Part shown: positions 33,333 to 42,339 of the stretch, piece after piece | Position numbering within the stretch: the stretch's first letter is position 1 | Layout: each line of letters opens with the position of its first letter | Source of the DNA: Aureimonas sp. SA4125 | GTDB taxonomy: Bacteria; Pseudomonadota; Alphaproteobacteria; Rhizobiales; Rhizobiaceae | NCBI RefSeq assembly: GCF_019973775.1 | Contig: NZ_AP025032.1 | Span: 124,001 to 188,000 of the forward strand | Length of the DNA stretch: 64,000 nt | Direction: 5' to 3' | Made by a program: the position numbers and the translations under genes | Notes under the pieces: generated by a model | Told to the model about the DNA's origin: nothing | The model's input: only the letters and a program-made list of their open reading frames with translations | Database searches by the model: none

Positions 33333-34202
33333 TCAGTCGAGGAGGAGGCGGGCGCCGAGGTCGCGCGGATCGGTGCCGCAGGCAGAACCGATCGCCTCGC
33401 ACAGACCTTCCATCAGTCGCCGCACGGTTTCGGGCCTGTCGGCGGCTGCGGCCTTGCCGGAAAGGGTCGCCGGCGAGATCAGCCGCAGGCTGTTCGTCAG
33501 GAACAGGCCGTCGACCGCATCGAGTTTCTTGGAACTGATCGACTGTTCGAGCGGGCGCAGGCCGAAATTCTCGGCATTGTCGATGATCCAGCCGCGGATG
33601 ATGCCGGGCAGGACGCCGTCCTTCAGGGGCGGGGTCAGGAGTTCGAAGCCGTCGACGACGAAGAGGTTGGCGAGCGCCGAGCAGGCCGCCATGCCCCTGG
33701 CGTTGAGGAACAGCACGTCGTCCGCGCCTTCTTCCTTCGCCTTCTGAAGCGCCAGAACCGCGTCGAGGTAGCCGAGCGCCTTCAGGCGCGACAGCGGCGA
33801 GGTCTCGTTGCGGCGCACGGTGCTCACCGCGCAGCGCAACGGCGAGAACATCAGCGCCGGCGCGAGCGGCGCGCTCGTGCCGAGCAGCATCGGTTTCGGT
33901 TCGGGCGGCAGGCCGAGACCCCGCGGCCCCGTCCCGCGCGTCACCGTCAGCCGGATCGACCCGGTCTGCTGGCGCTCCGCGAGGGCGGTCATCGCCGTCT
34001 CGATGGCCGAGCGGTCGAGCGGGATCTGCAGGACGGCGAGCGCCGCCACGAGCCGGTCGACATGCTTTTCGCCGAGGAACACGGTGCCGCCGACGACGAG
34101 CGCCGTGTCGAAGACGCCGTCGCCGAGGAGGAGGCCGCGATCGCCCGCGTCGACGGCGGCCGCCGCGTCGCGAAAGTCGCCGTCAAGCCAGACGGTCTGC
34201 AT
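33333..34202 (-). CDS. pabC: Class IV aminotransferase / aminodeoxychorismate lyase-like (PabC-like)
   Basis: A PLP enzyme of 289 residues. Features are DRGLLLGDGVFDTALVVGG, IRLTVTRGTGPRGLGLPPE, the catalytic Lys in SRLKALGYLDAVLALQKAKE, DDVLFLNARGMAACSALANL, and DGVLPGIIRGWIIDNAENFG. The location directly behind pabB and pabA suggests the lyase that releases 4-aminobenzoate from aminodeoxychorismate; branched-chain or D-amino acid transaminase activity cannot be excluded. The start MQTVWLDGDF overlaps the pabA end by 20 bases; an ATG five codons earlier is possible. Confidence 0.88.
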   Translation of the reverse strand: MQTVWLDGDFRDAAAAVDAGDRGLLLGDGVFDTALVVGGTVFLGEKHVDRLVAALAVLQIPLDRSAIETAMTALAERQQTGSIRLTVTRGTGPRGLGLPPEPKPMLLGTSAPLAPALMFSPLRCAVSTVRRNETSPLSRLKALGYLDAVLALQKAKEEGADDVLFLNARGMAACSALANLFVVDGFELLTPPLKDGVLPGIIRGWIIDNAENFGLRPLEQSISSKKLDAVDGLFLTNSLRLISPATLSGKAAAADRPETVRRLMEGLCEAIGSACGTDPRDLGARLLLD

Positions 34203-34779
34203 GCCAGCGCTCCGCAAGATCGAGAAAATTCCTGAACAGCGGCAGGCCGTGTTCGGTCAGCACCGATTCCGGGTGGAACTGGATGCCGTAGGTCGGATGC
34301 CGCTTATGACGCAGTGCCATGACCTCGCCCTCTTCCGAGCGGGCGTCGACGACGAGGTCCGCGGCCATCGCCGCCGTCTCGGTGACGATCAGCGAGTGGT
34401 AGCGCCCCGCCTGCATCGGGTTCGGCAGGCCGGCAAACAGCGCTAGGCCGTCATGTTCGAGGGTCGAGGCGCGGCCGTGCAAGGGCCGGAGTGCCCGCTC
34501 GACGGTTCCGCCGAACACCTCGCCGATGCACTGATGCCCGAGGCAGACGCCGAGCAGCGGTACCGTCCCGGACAGCCTTTCGACCACGTCGAGCGAGATC
34601 CCGGCCTCACCAGGCGTGCAGGGGCCGGGCGAGACGACGATGGCGTCCGGCCCGAGCGCCGCGATGCCGGCCAGATCGATCTCGTCGTTGCGCACGACAT
34701 GGGTGCGCCCGCCGGCGCGTTCGAGATAGCGCGCGACGTTGAAGACGAAGGAATCGTAGTTGTCGATGACGAGAATCAC
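34183..34779 (-). CDS. pabA: Aminodeoxychorismate / anthranilate synthase glutamine amidotransferase subunit
   Basis: Supplies ammonia from glutamine to PabB. At 198 residues it has usual class I amidotransferase length. It starts ILVIDNYDSFVFNVARYLER from a GTG that overlaps the pabB stop (GTGA). The oxyanion loop is VVSPGPCTPGEAG, the nucleophile is in GVCLGHQCIGEVFGG, and the His-Glu pair is in YGIQFHPESVLTEHG. pabB-pabA-pabC are tightly overlapped, so this is the aminobenzoate branch rather than tryptophan. Confidence 0.95.
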   Translation of the reverse strand: MILVIDNYDSFVFNVARYLERAGGRTHVVRNDEIDLAGIAALGPDAIVVSPGPCTPGEAGISLDVVERLSGTVPLLGVCLGHQCIGEVFGGTVERALRPLHGRASTLEHDGLALFAGLPNPMQAGRYHSLIVTETAAMAADLVVDARSEEGEVMALRHKRHPTYGIQFHPESVLTEHGLPLFRNFLDLAERWHADRLA

Positions 34780-36179
34780 GGCGTGTCCTCGAAGGCGGCG
34801 AAGACGCGCGACGCCTTGGCGAAGGTTTCCGCATATTCGGCCGCGGGCTCCGACAGGATGGTGATGCCGCCGCCGGCCTGGAGCGTCGCACGGCCGTTCT
34901 GCAGCGTCACGGTGCGGATGGCGATGTTGAGGTCGAGCGACCCGTCGAAGCCGAGATAGCCGATCGACCCGCAATAGACGCCGCGGGCGCGGTCCTCGAT
35001 CTCGGTGATGATGTCCATGGCCCGAAGTTTTGGCGCGCCGGTGATCGAGCCGCCGGGAAAGGCGGCGGCGATGAGGTCGAGCCCGTCCATGCCCTCGCGA
35101 AGGGTCGCCGTCACCACCGAGACCAGGTGATGCACCGAGGCATAGGTTTCGAGGCCGCAGAGGACGGGCACCTCGACCGAATCGGGGGTTGCGACGCGGG
35201 CGAGATCGTTGCGCAGGAGATCGACGATCATGACGTTCTCGGCCCGGTCCTTCTCCGAGGCGAGAAGGGCGCCGGCCAGTGCGCGGTCCTCGTCCGGATC
35301 GGCCGAGCGCGGCGCCGTACCCTTGATCGGCCGCGTCTCGACGGCGGCCCCCGCGAGTTTCAGGAAGCGTTCGGGCGACGACGAGGCGACAGTAAGGCCG
35401 GGAAATTCGAGGTAGGCGGCAAAGGGCGCGGGATTGGCGGCGCGCAGCCGCTCGTAGAAGGCAAAGGCGTCGAAATTCTCGGGCAGCGATGCGGTGAACT
35501 GCTGGGCGATATTCGCCTGGTAGATGTCGCCGGCCAATATGTACTCGCGCACGCGCCCGATCGCCGCCTCGTAACCTTCGGCTGTGAAGTTCGAGGACCA
35601 GTCGAGGCGGGTCGCGGGGATGGTGATGCCCGTATCCTCCCGCGGCTTTGCGAGGGCGGCGAGAAAGGCCTCGGTCTGCCGTTCGGCGCGTTCTCGCCTT
35701 GCCTCGGTGCCGGTTTCAGGATGCCCCGACGACAGAATCATGGCCGTCTTCTCGGCGAGATCGACGGCAAGGATCGTGTCGTAGAAGTTCAGCCGCAATG
35801 ACGGCTCGGCCGGATCGAAATCGCTGGGCCGTGCCAGGCGCTCCAGATGATGGGCGAAGTCATAGCCGACGACGCCGATGGCTCCGCCCTGGAACGGCGG
35901 CAAGCCTGCCGAGGGCACCAGGGGGAAGCGCGCCATGACGGCGCGCAGCGCATCCAAGGGCGGGCCGGCGAGGCGTTCGCCGGCAAAGCGGGCGCCTTCG
36001 GCATCGACGGTGAAGTCGGCAAAGGGCGCCGCCGCCACATAGGCATAGCGCCCAAGCCCGGAATGCGGCAAGGCGCTGTCGAGGAAGGCGAGGCCGCCAA
36101 GGCTCAAAAGCCGCCCTGCCGCTTCCGCCGGCTCGATGAAATCGATGCGTCTGTGCCCCATGGCCGGGATGTGAAGCAT
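34776..36179 (-). CDS. pabB: Aminodeoxychorismate synthase component I
   Basis: Converts chorismate to 4-amino-4-deoxychorismate with ammonia from PabA. The 467 residues show the chorismate-binding family features: GGAIGVVGYDFAHHLERLAR in the N-terminal domain, REYILAGDIYQANIAQQFTA, TRPIKGTAPRSADPDEDRAL, EKDRAENVMIVDLLRNDLAR, AFPGGSITGAPKLRAMDIIT and RGVYCGSIGYLGFDGSLDLN. The start is M1 or the ATG six codons on (MGHRRIDF). First gene of the pab unit, divergent from the adenylate cyclase gene. Confidence 0.95.
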   Translation of the reverse strand: MLHIPAMGHRRIDFIEPAEAAGRLLSLGGLAFLDSALPHSGLGRYAYVAAAPFADFTVDAEGARFAGERLAGPPLDALRAVMARFPLVPSAGLPPFQGGAIGVVGYDFAHHLERLARPSDFDPAEPSLRLNFYDTILAVDLAEKTAMILSSGHPETGTEARRERAERQTEAFLAALAKPREDTGITIPATRLDWSSNFTAEGYEAAIGRVREYILAGDIYQANIAQQFTASLPENFDAFAFYERLRAANPAPFAAYLEFPGLTVASSSPERFLKLAGAAVETRPIKGTAPRSADPDEDRALAGALLASEKDRAENVMIVDLLRNDLARVATPDSVEVPVLCGLETYASVHHLVSVVTATLREGMDGLDLIAAAFPGGSITGAPKLRAMDIITEIEDRARGVYCGSIGYLGFDGSLDLNIAIRTVTLQNGRATLQAGGGITILSEPAAEYAETFAKASRVFAAFEDTP

Positions 36180-36310
36180 GTCTGATGCGCTCCGTCAAAA
36201 TCGTCCTGCCGCCTCATCCGGGTGCGAGGCGACCTGTCGATCCGTGGCTTGTCTTTCCCATATGGGGTGGGCCGCCGGCATATCCCGGCCGATTGGGAAA
36301 GGCGACCATC

Positions 36311-37525
36311 ATGACGCATGCCCATGTCCAGCGCCTCGCCGCTTGGATCGCCCGGCAGGGCCTTGCCGGTGCCAGCGAGACGGAACTCCTGGACGGTTTC
36401 TGCGCCGAGTGCACGGCGGCCGGCTTGCCCCTGTCGCGCGCCATGCTCGTCATCGACACGCTGCATCCGATCTACGAAGGCCGGGTCTTTCGCTGGCGCA
36501 ACGACGGTGTCGCCGAGGAGCCGATGGTCGAATACGGCCGAACCGACACGGGCGCCGCCGCCGCCGACTGGCAGTCCAGCATCTTCTACCAGATGCTGGC
36601 ATCGGGCGATGAAGAGCGGCGGGTGCGCATCGCGACGCAGGATCCCCATCCCTGGAAGCACCTCGCCGAGCTGAAGGAAGCCGGTCACGCCGATTACGTC
36701 GCCTTCGTCCACCGCTTTTCCGCCGAATCCAGCATCGGCGAAATGGACTGCCTCTATTCCTATTGGGTGACCCGCGATCCCGACGGCTTTGGCGAGGAGG
36801 GGCTAGCCGCCTTGCGCGCGCTTTTGCCGCCGCTGGCCCTCGCCGTCAAATGCGCCTCGCTCGCGCGGATCGCCGAGACCTTGGTCGAGGTCTATCTCGG
36901 CCGCGATGCCGGACGCCTCGTCCTCAAGGGCCGTATCGCGCGCGGTATCACCGAGACGATCCAGGCGGTGCTGTGGTTCTCGGACCTTCGCGACTTCACC
37001 ACCATCGCCGACGCGGCCGAGCCCGGCGAGATCATTCCGCTCCTCAACGACTATGCCGACGCGGCGATCTCGGCGGTGCATGCGGCCGGCGGCGACGTGA
37101 TGAAGCTCATCGGCGATGGGGTGCTGGCGATCTTCAAGGCCGAGGATCCGGCCGAGGCCTGCCGCTCGGCGCTGCGGGCCGAGGCGGACCTGCGCGGGCG
37201 CGTCGCGGCGCTCAACGCGCGGCGGACGGCGGAAGGGCGGCCGGTGACGACCGTCACCCTCGGCCTCCACATCGGTCCGGTCTCCTACGGCAATATCGGC
37301 AGCGACGACCGGCTCGACTTCACCGTCGTCGGCCCGGCCGTCAACGAGGTCAGCCGCATTTCCTCGATGTGCCGATCGGTCGACCGCGGCATCCTCGTCT
37401 CCTCCGACTTTCGCGCCGCCACCCCGGCCCCGGAAAGCGAAAACCTCGTCTCCGTCGGCCGCTATGCCCTGCGCGGCGTGGGCCGGGCGCAGGAACTCTT
37501 CACCCTCGACCCGGCGCACCTCTGA
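36311..37525 (+). CDS. Class III adenylate cyclase
   Basis: A 404-residue protein with no membrane span. The C-terminal catalytic domain has LWFSDLRDFTTIADAAEPGE near residue 222, with the first metal-binding Asp, then GDVMKLIGDGVLAIFKAEDP near 262 and VTLGLHIGPVSYGNIGSDDR. The substrate-specifying and transition-state residues look conserved (LDFTVVGPAVNEVSRI). The N-terminal 200 residues form an unrecognised domain rich in tryptophan and charged residues. The start follows a GGAAAGGCGACC ribosome region; the frame upstream lacks one. Confidence 0.9.
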   Translation: MTHAHVQRLAAWIARQGLAGASETELLDGFCAECTAAGLPLSRAMLVIDTLHPIYEGRVFRWRNDGVAEEPMVEYGRTDTGAAAADWQSSIFYQMLASGDEERRVRIATQDPHPWKHLAELKEAGHADYVAFVHRFSAESSIGEMDCLYSYWVTRDPDGFGEEGLAALRALLPPLALAVKCASLARIAETLVEVYLGRDAGRLVLKGRIARGITETIQAVLWFSDLRDFTTIADAAEPGEIIPLLNDYADAAISAVHAAGGDVMKLIGDGVLAIFKAEDPAEACRSALRAEADLRGRVAALNARRTAEGRPVTTVTLGLHIGPVSYGNIGSDDRLDFTVVGPAVNEVSRISSMCRSVDRGILVSSDFRAATPAPESENLVSVGRYALRGVGRAQELFTLDPAHL

Positions 37526-37659
37526 CCGCAGCGGGCAACCCTGCCGAAAGACCGACGGTTTGACGCAAACTTCGTGGTCTATTGCTGCCGTCCTGTTGTA
37601 TTGTTGCGCTGCACCCTGTCGCGTGACCGCCCGTTCCATTCGAAAGGCCGCTCTCCCCC

Positions 37660-39096
37660 ATGGCAGACTACGATCTGATCGTCATCGGCAGCGGCCCCGC
37701 CGGCCGCCGTGCCGCGATCCAGGCGGCCAAGCTTGGCAAGGCCGTTCTCGTGGCGGAAAAGCACCGGCAGGTCGGCGGCGTCTCCGTACACACCGGCACG
37801 ATCCCGTCGAAGACGATGCGCGAGACCGTCTTGAACCTCACCGGTTGGCGCGAGCGCGGCTTCTACGGCCGGTCTTACCGCGTCAAGAAGGACATCTCCG
37901 CCGCCGACCTCTTGAACCGCGGCGCCAAGACGCTGGAATACGAGGTCGACGTGCTTGAACACCAGTTCAGCCGCAACCACGTCCAGATCGTCTCGGGCGA
38001 GGCGAGTTTCCTCGGGCCGCACGACATCCAGATCCGCCGCGACGACGGCGACGTCGATCGGCACCGGGCCGCGCATGTCGTCATCGCCTGCGGCACGCGC
38101 CCTTTCCGGCCGGACTACATCCCGTTCAATGACAGGAATGTCTTCGACAGCGACGAGATCCTCGCCATCGAGACGCTGCCGCGCAGCCTGACGGTGATCG
38201 GCGCCGGGGTCATCGGCGTCGAATATGCCACGATCTTCTCGGCCCTCGACGTCGCCGTGACCCTCGTCGAGCCGCGCGCGACCTTTCTCGACTTCGTCGA
38301 CAAGGAGTTGATCGAGGAGTTCGTGCACGAATTGCGCGACCACAACGTCTCGATCCGACTTGGATCGGAGGTCGTCTCGGTCAAGCTCGACGCGGCAGGC
38401 CGTCCGGTCTGCGAGATCGCCAGCGGCCGCAGCGTGACGAGCGACGTTCTCCTCTTCGCCGCCGGCCGGGTCGGCGAAACCGAAAAGCTGAACCTTGCCG
38501 CCGTCGGCATCACCTGCGACCACCGCGGCCGCATCCCGGTCAATGCCAAGACGCTGCAGACCGTCGTTCCGCACATCTACGCCGCCGGCGACGTCATCGG
38601 CTTCCCGAGCCTTGCCTCGACGTCGATGGAGCAGGGGCGGCTCGCCGCCTGCCACGCCTTTGGCCTCGAGCCGCCGGCGCCGCCGGAATTCTTTCCCTAT
38701 GGCATCTACTCGGTACCGGAAATCTCGACCGTCGGCATGACCGAGGAGGAGGTCCTGAAGCGCGGCATCCCCTACGAATGCGGCATCGCGCGTTTCCGCG
38801 AGACCTCGCGCGGCCATATCATGGGGCTGAAGTCCGGGATGATGAAGATGATCTTCTCGAAGAAGACGCGGCGACTGCTCGGCGTCCACATCGTCGGCGA
38901 GGGCGCGACGGAACTCATCCACATCGGCCAGGCCGTGCTGAACCTGAAGGGCACCATCGACTACTTCATGGACAATACGTTCAACTATCCGACGCTGGCC
39001 GAGGCCTACAAGATCGCCAGCCTCGACGCGTGGAATCGCGCCTTCGCGCCGGTCGCAGCGCCGCCGCCGGTTCCGGTGCAGGCGGCGGCATCGTAA
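37660..39096 (+). CDS. sthA: Si-specific soluble pyridine nucleotide transhydrogenase
   Basis: Flavoprotein that balances NADPH and NADH. The 478 residues have the FAD motif LIVIGSGPAGRRAAIQAAKL, the region where disulfide reductases carry a CxxxxC pair replaced by GGVSVHTGTIPSKTMRE (a hallmark of SthA), the NAD motif LTVIGAGVIGVEYATIFSAL, and IYAAGDVIGFPSLASTSMEQ. The C-terminal dimer domain has VGEGATELIHIGQAVLNLKG. It stands alone, 130 bases after the adenylate cyclase gene. Confidence 0.95.
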   Translation: MADYDLIVIGSGPAGRRAAIQAAKLGKAVLVAEKHRQVGGVSVHTGTIPSKTMRETVLNLTGWRERGFYGRSYRVKKDISAADLLNRGAKTLEYEVDVLEHQFSRNHVQIVSGEASFLGPHDIQIRRDDGDVDRHRAAHVVIACGTRPFRPDYIPFNDRNVFDSDEILAIETLPRSLTVIGAGVIGVEYATIFSALDVAVTLVEPRATFLDFVDKELIEEFVHELRDHNVSIRLGSEVVSVKLDAAGRPVCEIASGRSVTSDVLLFAAGRVGETEKLNLAAVGITCDHRGRIPVNAKTLQTVVPHIYAAGDVIGFPSLASTSMEQGRLAACHAFGLEPPAPPEFFPYGIYSVPEISTVGMTEEEVLKRGIPYECGIARFRETSRGHIMGLKSGMMKMIFSKKTRRLLGVHIVGEGATELIHIGQAVLNLKGTIDYFMDNTFNYPTLAEAYKIASLDAWNRAFAPVAAPPPVPVQAAAS

Positions 39097-39142
39097 GCCC
39101 GTTCCGGGCGCTGCCGACGCACGGCGTGGGCAGCTGCGCGCC

Positions 39143-39307
39143 CTACTTGCCGGTGGGCGCCTTGATCTCGGGATAGGTCTTGCGCTTGCGCAGCGCCTCC
39201 TCGATCTCGTCCTGCTGGACCTGCTGCGAGCCTTGGTCCTGCAGGCGGTCCTCGTTGTCGGCCTGGTCCTGCTGGTTGTCGAATTCGTCCGTGGGAATGC
39301 GGCTCAT
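39143..39307 (-). CDS. Small Gln/Asp-rich hypothetical protein
   Basis: A 54-residue hydrophilic protein of unknown function. It is rich in Asp, Glu and Gln (DNQQDQADNEDRLQDQ) and ends RKTYPEIKAPTGK. The start MSRIPTDEF is chosen because a clear AGGAGAACCAAG ribosome site precedes it; the longer frame upstream lacks a site. It is convergent with sthA. Probably soluble and partly disordered. Confidence 0.65.
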   Translation of the reverse strand: MSRIPTDEFDNQQDQADNEDRLQDQGSQQVQQDEIEEALRKRKTYPEIKAPTGK

Positions 39308-39577
39308 CTTGGTTCTCCTGTTGCCTTTCCAGGAGATAGTGCGCGCGCCGCGCCGCGCCATCCCGTGACTTCCGCGCGCACCGCTCCATCTCCGCTGACA
39401 GGACGGATGGGCGCACCGGTTTCGTGAATGCGACATGAACGAAGCGCTCCGGGTTCATTCACGAAAGCAGGGCTAGATCTGCCCGTCGCATGGACCGGTG
39501 GCGTCGCTTGCACCCGGCAGGCGGGCACATGGCCATCGTCGCGGCGCGTCGTGCCGGCCCATCGCATGGAGATCTCG

Positions 39578-41176
39578 ATGTTGAACCGACGCGCGCTGAT
39601 GATGGTCCTCGGGGCCGCAGCGCTGCCACTGCGCCCGGCGCAGGCTGATCTCGCCAGGGCCAATCGCGGTGGCGCGCCGATGGCGTTTGGCGAGCCGCAG
39701 TCCTTCTCCTGGGAGGCACTCGTGGCGATGGCCGCGGCGGCCCATGCAGCGCCCTATGCACCGCGGCCCGATCCTGCGCCCGAAGCCCTTGCGCGCATCG
39801 GCTATTCGCAGCACGGAAGGATCCACCAGCCGGTTTCGGCCGGGCTGTTCGCAGGCGCCGGACGCGATGGCGTGGTGACCATGTTCCACCTCGGCGAGTT
39901 GTTCCGCCGACCGGTGCGGATCCACATGGTCGAGGGCGGCGAGGCCCGCGAGATCCTCTATCGCCGCGACTATTTCGCTTTCCCCGAAGGCAGCCCCGCC
40001 GCCGCCGTGCCGGACGACGTCGGCTTCGGCGGTTTTCGCGTGCACGAGCCGGAGCGCCGCCCGGGCCAGCCGGGCGACTGGCTGGCCTTTCTCGGCGCCT
40101 CCTATTTCCGCTCCTCCGGCGACCTGAAGCAGTACGGCATCTCCGCCCGGGGCCTTGCGCTGGAGACCGGCGCTTTCGACGGTGCCGACGAGGAATTCCC
40201 CGACTTCACCGATTTCTGGATCGAGGAGATGCGCGGCGGCGTGATGCGCATCCATGCGCTGCTGCAGGGACCGAGCGTCACCGGCGCCTACCGCTTCGAC
40301 GTCACGCATTTTCCCGAGACCGTCATGGGCGTCACGTGCCGGCTCTTCCTGCGCCGCGACATCCAGCGCCTCGGCATCGCGCCGATGACCTCGATGTACT
40401 GGTATTCGCAGGAGACGCGCTGGGCCCAGGGCGATTTCAGGCCCGAGGTGCACGATTCCGACGGCCTCCTCATCCACGACCGCCGCGGCGGCGCGATCTG
40501 GCGCCCGCTGACCAATCCGCCAAAGCTCAGCTTCGCCTCCTTCCTCACCGAGCGCCCGACGGGCTTCGGCCTGATGCAGCGCGACCGCGACTATGGCAGC
40601 TACGAGGACGCCGTCGGCTTCGAGCGCCGGCCGAACCTCTGGGTCGTGCCGATCGAAGGCTTCGGCAAGGGCTCGGTGCAGCTCGTCGAGTTTCCGACGC
40701 AGTCCGAATATGCAGACAATGTCGTCGCCTTCTATGTTCCCGAAGCGCCGGCGCGCGCGGGCGACACGCTCGACTTCCGCTACCGGCTGCACTGGAGCGG
40801 CGCCGAGCCGCCCCGGCGACTGGCGAAGCTCGTCGCCCATCGCCTGGGACGCCCGCACCGCCACTTTCCCCCCGGCGTCAACCCGCAGCCGGACCGGCTG
40901 GAGCGCAAGATCGTCCTCGACTATTCCGGCCCGGAACTGGCGGGTCTCCGGCTGGCGCGCGACAATGTCGCGATCACGCTCAGCCACGGCACGGTGCACG
41001 AGATCAGGGTCGAGCGTGCGGTCGACGACGCGCTGGGCTGGCGGGTGGTCTTCGACGCCTTCACGACCACGCCCGATGTCTGCGAGGCGATCGTCAAGCT
41101 GACCGTGCATGGCGCGCCGCTCGCCGAGACTGTCGTCTTCCGCTTCGCCCCCGAGGACGGCCTCCCGTCGCTCTGA
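39578..41176 (+). CDS. opgD: OpgD/OpgG-family periplasmic glucan biosynthesis protein
   Basis: A second OpgG-type protein, 532 residues. The N-terminus MLNRRALMMVLGAAALPLRP with two arginines fits Tat export, as in OpgD. Family motifs are FSWEALVAMAAAAHAAPYAP, LAFLGASYFRSSGDLKQYGI, GDFRPEVHDSDGLLIHD, WRPLTNPPKLSFASFL, GLMQRDRDYGSYEDAVGFE and VEFPTQSEYADNVVAFYVP. A GGAG ribosome site is 6 bases before the start. It is separated from the opgGHC locus by 8.6 kb; the fucU-type gene follows. It may trim or shape glucan length. Confidence 0.92.
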   Translation: MLNRRALMMVLGAAALPLRPAQADLARANRGGAPMAFGEPQSFSWEALVAMAAAAHAAPYAPRPDPAPEALARIGYSQHGRIHQPVSAGLFAGAGRDGVVTMFHLGELFRRPVRIHMVEGGEAREILYRRDYFAFPEGSPAAAVPDDVGFGGFRVHEPERRPGQPGDWLAFLGASYFRSSGDLKQYGISARGLALETGAFDGADEEFPDFTDFWIEEMRGGVMRIHALLQGPSVTGAYRFDVTHFPETVMGVTCRLFLRRDIQRLGIAPMTSMYWYSQETRWAQGDFRPEVHDSDGLLIHDRRGGAIWRPLTNPPKLSFASFLTERPTGFGLMQRDRDYGSYEDAVGFERRPNLWVVPIEGFGKGSVQLVEFPTQSEYADNVVAFYVPEAPARAGDTLDFRYRLHWSGAEPPRRLAKLVAHRLGRPHRHFPPGVNPQPDRLERKIVLDYSGPELAGLRLARDNVAITLSHGTVHEIRVERAVDDALGWRVVFDAFTTTPDVCEAIVKLTVHGAPLAETVVFRFAPEDGLPSL

Positions 41177-41256
41177 CGATCGGGCGCCGACGGCTCGGCA
41201 GCGGCGACGCATCCTGCTATCTCTTGCGGTGATCGATGCCTTGGGAGAGACACGCC

Positions 41257-41703
41257 ATGCTGAAGACAATCCATCCGCTGATCGGAAGCGAGCTTCTCGC
41301 CATCCTCGCCGAAATGGGCCATGGCGACGATCTCGTCATCGCCGACCGCAATTTTCCCGCCGAATCGGTCGCGGCGGCGACGGTCACCGGCCAGTGCGTG
41401 CATCTTGCCGGCGTCGACACGACGGAAGCCGCCCGCGCCATCCTCACCCTCCTGCCGCTCGACAGTTTCGTCGACGCTCCGGTGCGCCGCATGGCCGTCG
41501 TCGGCGAGCCGGAGTCGGTACTCGATGTTCACAGCGCGATGCAGGCGGTCGTCGACGCGGCCGAGGGCAAGGCCGTCACCATCGAGCCGGTCGAGCGCTT
41601 CGCCTTCTACGACGCCGCCCGCGACGCCTATGCCGTGGTGCAGACCAGCGAGGCCCGGCCCTATGGCTGCTTCATCTTCAAGAAGGGCGTGATCTTCGAC
41701 TGA
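41257..41703 (+). CDS. RbsD/FucU family sugar mutarotase
   Basis: A cytoplasmic protein of 148 residues converting sugar anomers, most like L-fucose mutarotase. Features are the N-terminus MLKTIHPLIGSELLAILAEM, then HGDDLVIADRNFPAES with the catalytic-type His and Asp, and the C-terminal FVQ-type segment AVVQTSEARPYGCFIFKKG. GAGAGACACGCC gives the ribosome site. It follows opgD by 80 bases and may share its transcript. Confidence 0.92.
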   Translation: MLKTIHPLIGSELLAILAEMGHGDDLVIADRNFPAESVAAATVTGQCVHLAGVDTTEAARAILTLLPLDSFVDAPVRRMAVVGEPESVLDVHSAMQAVVDAAEGKAVTIEPVERFAFYDAARDAYAVVQTSEARPYGCFIFKKGVIFD

Positions 41704-41762
41704 GGGGACCCGTGGGGCTCCAGTTCAGGCGACCGCGACAATCGTTGAATAGGGCGCACTTG

Positions 41763-41784
41763 TCATGGCATGATCACTCCATGA
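41763..41784. promoter_or_regulatory. TCATGG-10-CCATGA inverted repeat over the parD start
   Basis: Six-base perfect arms with a 10-base spacer; the right arm holds the start codon at 41781. The geometry matches the inverted repeat over the tumE start and fits an antitoxin operator. Confidence 0.35.
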
Positions 41785-42017
41785 GCTGGGACAGCGATAT
41801 CTCTCCGGAACTACGTGCCCGCGTTGACGCGATCGCCGCGCGTTCGGCACGATCCTTTGCCGAAGTCATCGAAGACGCGCTGCAGAACGGTCATTCGCTC
41901 CAATGGCAGGGGCATTTCCTCGACAAGGTGGCCGAAGGAATAGCGGCGGCTGACCGTGGCGACTTCGCCAGCCCCGACGAGGTGCAGAGGGTGCTGAACA
42001 AATTCCGGCCAGCATGA
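41781..42017 (+). CDS. ParD-like antitoxin
   Basis: A protein of 78 residues. The N-terminus SWDSDISPELRARVDAIAAR and SARSFAEVIEDALQNGHSLQ suggests a ribbon-helix-helix DNA-binding unit of the ParD type. The tail HFLDKVAEGIAAADRGDFAS, EVQRVLNKFRPA is the kind of segment that wraps a ParE toxin. Its stop overlaps the following toxin start as ATGA. The toxin is frameshifted, so this antitoxin may be an orphan now. Confidence 0.8.
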   Translation: MSWDSDISPELRARVDAIAARSARSFAEVIEDALQNGHSLQWQGHFLDKVAEGIAAADRGDFASPDEVQRVLNKFRPA

Positions 42018-42311
42018 TCGAGGTGGTCTGGACGACCGCGGCCGTCGAGCAAATTGACCAAATCCAAGGCTTCATCGCGCTCGACAGTCCCTGCAGCAGC
42101 TTACAGACTCGCGACCGCGGTTGTTCAGCGGTCCAGCGGGATGCTGTCACAAAATCCCTATAGTGGCCGGGTCGGCCGGACTCCCGGGACCCGTGAACTA
42201 CCGGTAACGGGAACGCCTTACGTCGTGGTCTACCGGGTGGCTGAACGCGTGGAGATCCTGGCCGTTGTCCATGGCGCGCATACGTGGCCCGAAAGTTTTG
42301 GCGGCGCGTGA
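42014..42311 (+). pseudogene. ParE/RelE-like toxin, frameshifted
   Basis: The first part reads MIEVVWTTAAVEQIDQIQGF from the ATG overlapping parD, but the frame ends at 42161-42163 after 49 codons. The rest of the family pattern continues in the next frame from about 42086: AAAYRLATAVVQRSS, NPYSGRVGRTPGTRELPVTG and VVYRVAERVEILAVVHGAHT, ending at 42311. One extra base (or two lost) near 42086 explains the break. The tail looks well preserved, so the change is recent, a sequencing error, or less likely a +1 frameshift at CCC-TGC. Confidence 0.8.
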
Positions 42312-42339
42312 TCCTCGGCGCCAGCAGCCACCCCGACGC

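Noticed and set aside
42014..42163. A 49-residue intact small toxin
   Set aside because: The conserved C-terminal part lies in the next frame, so a frameshifted pseudogene is the better reading.
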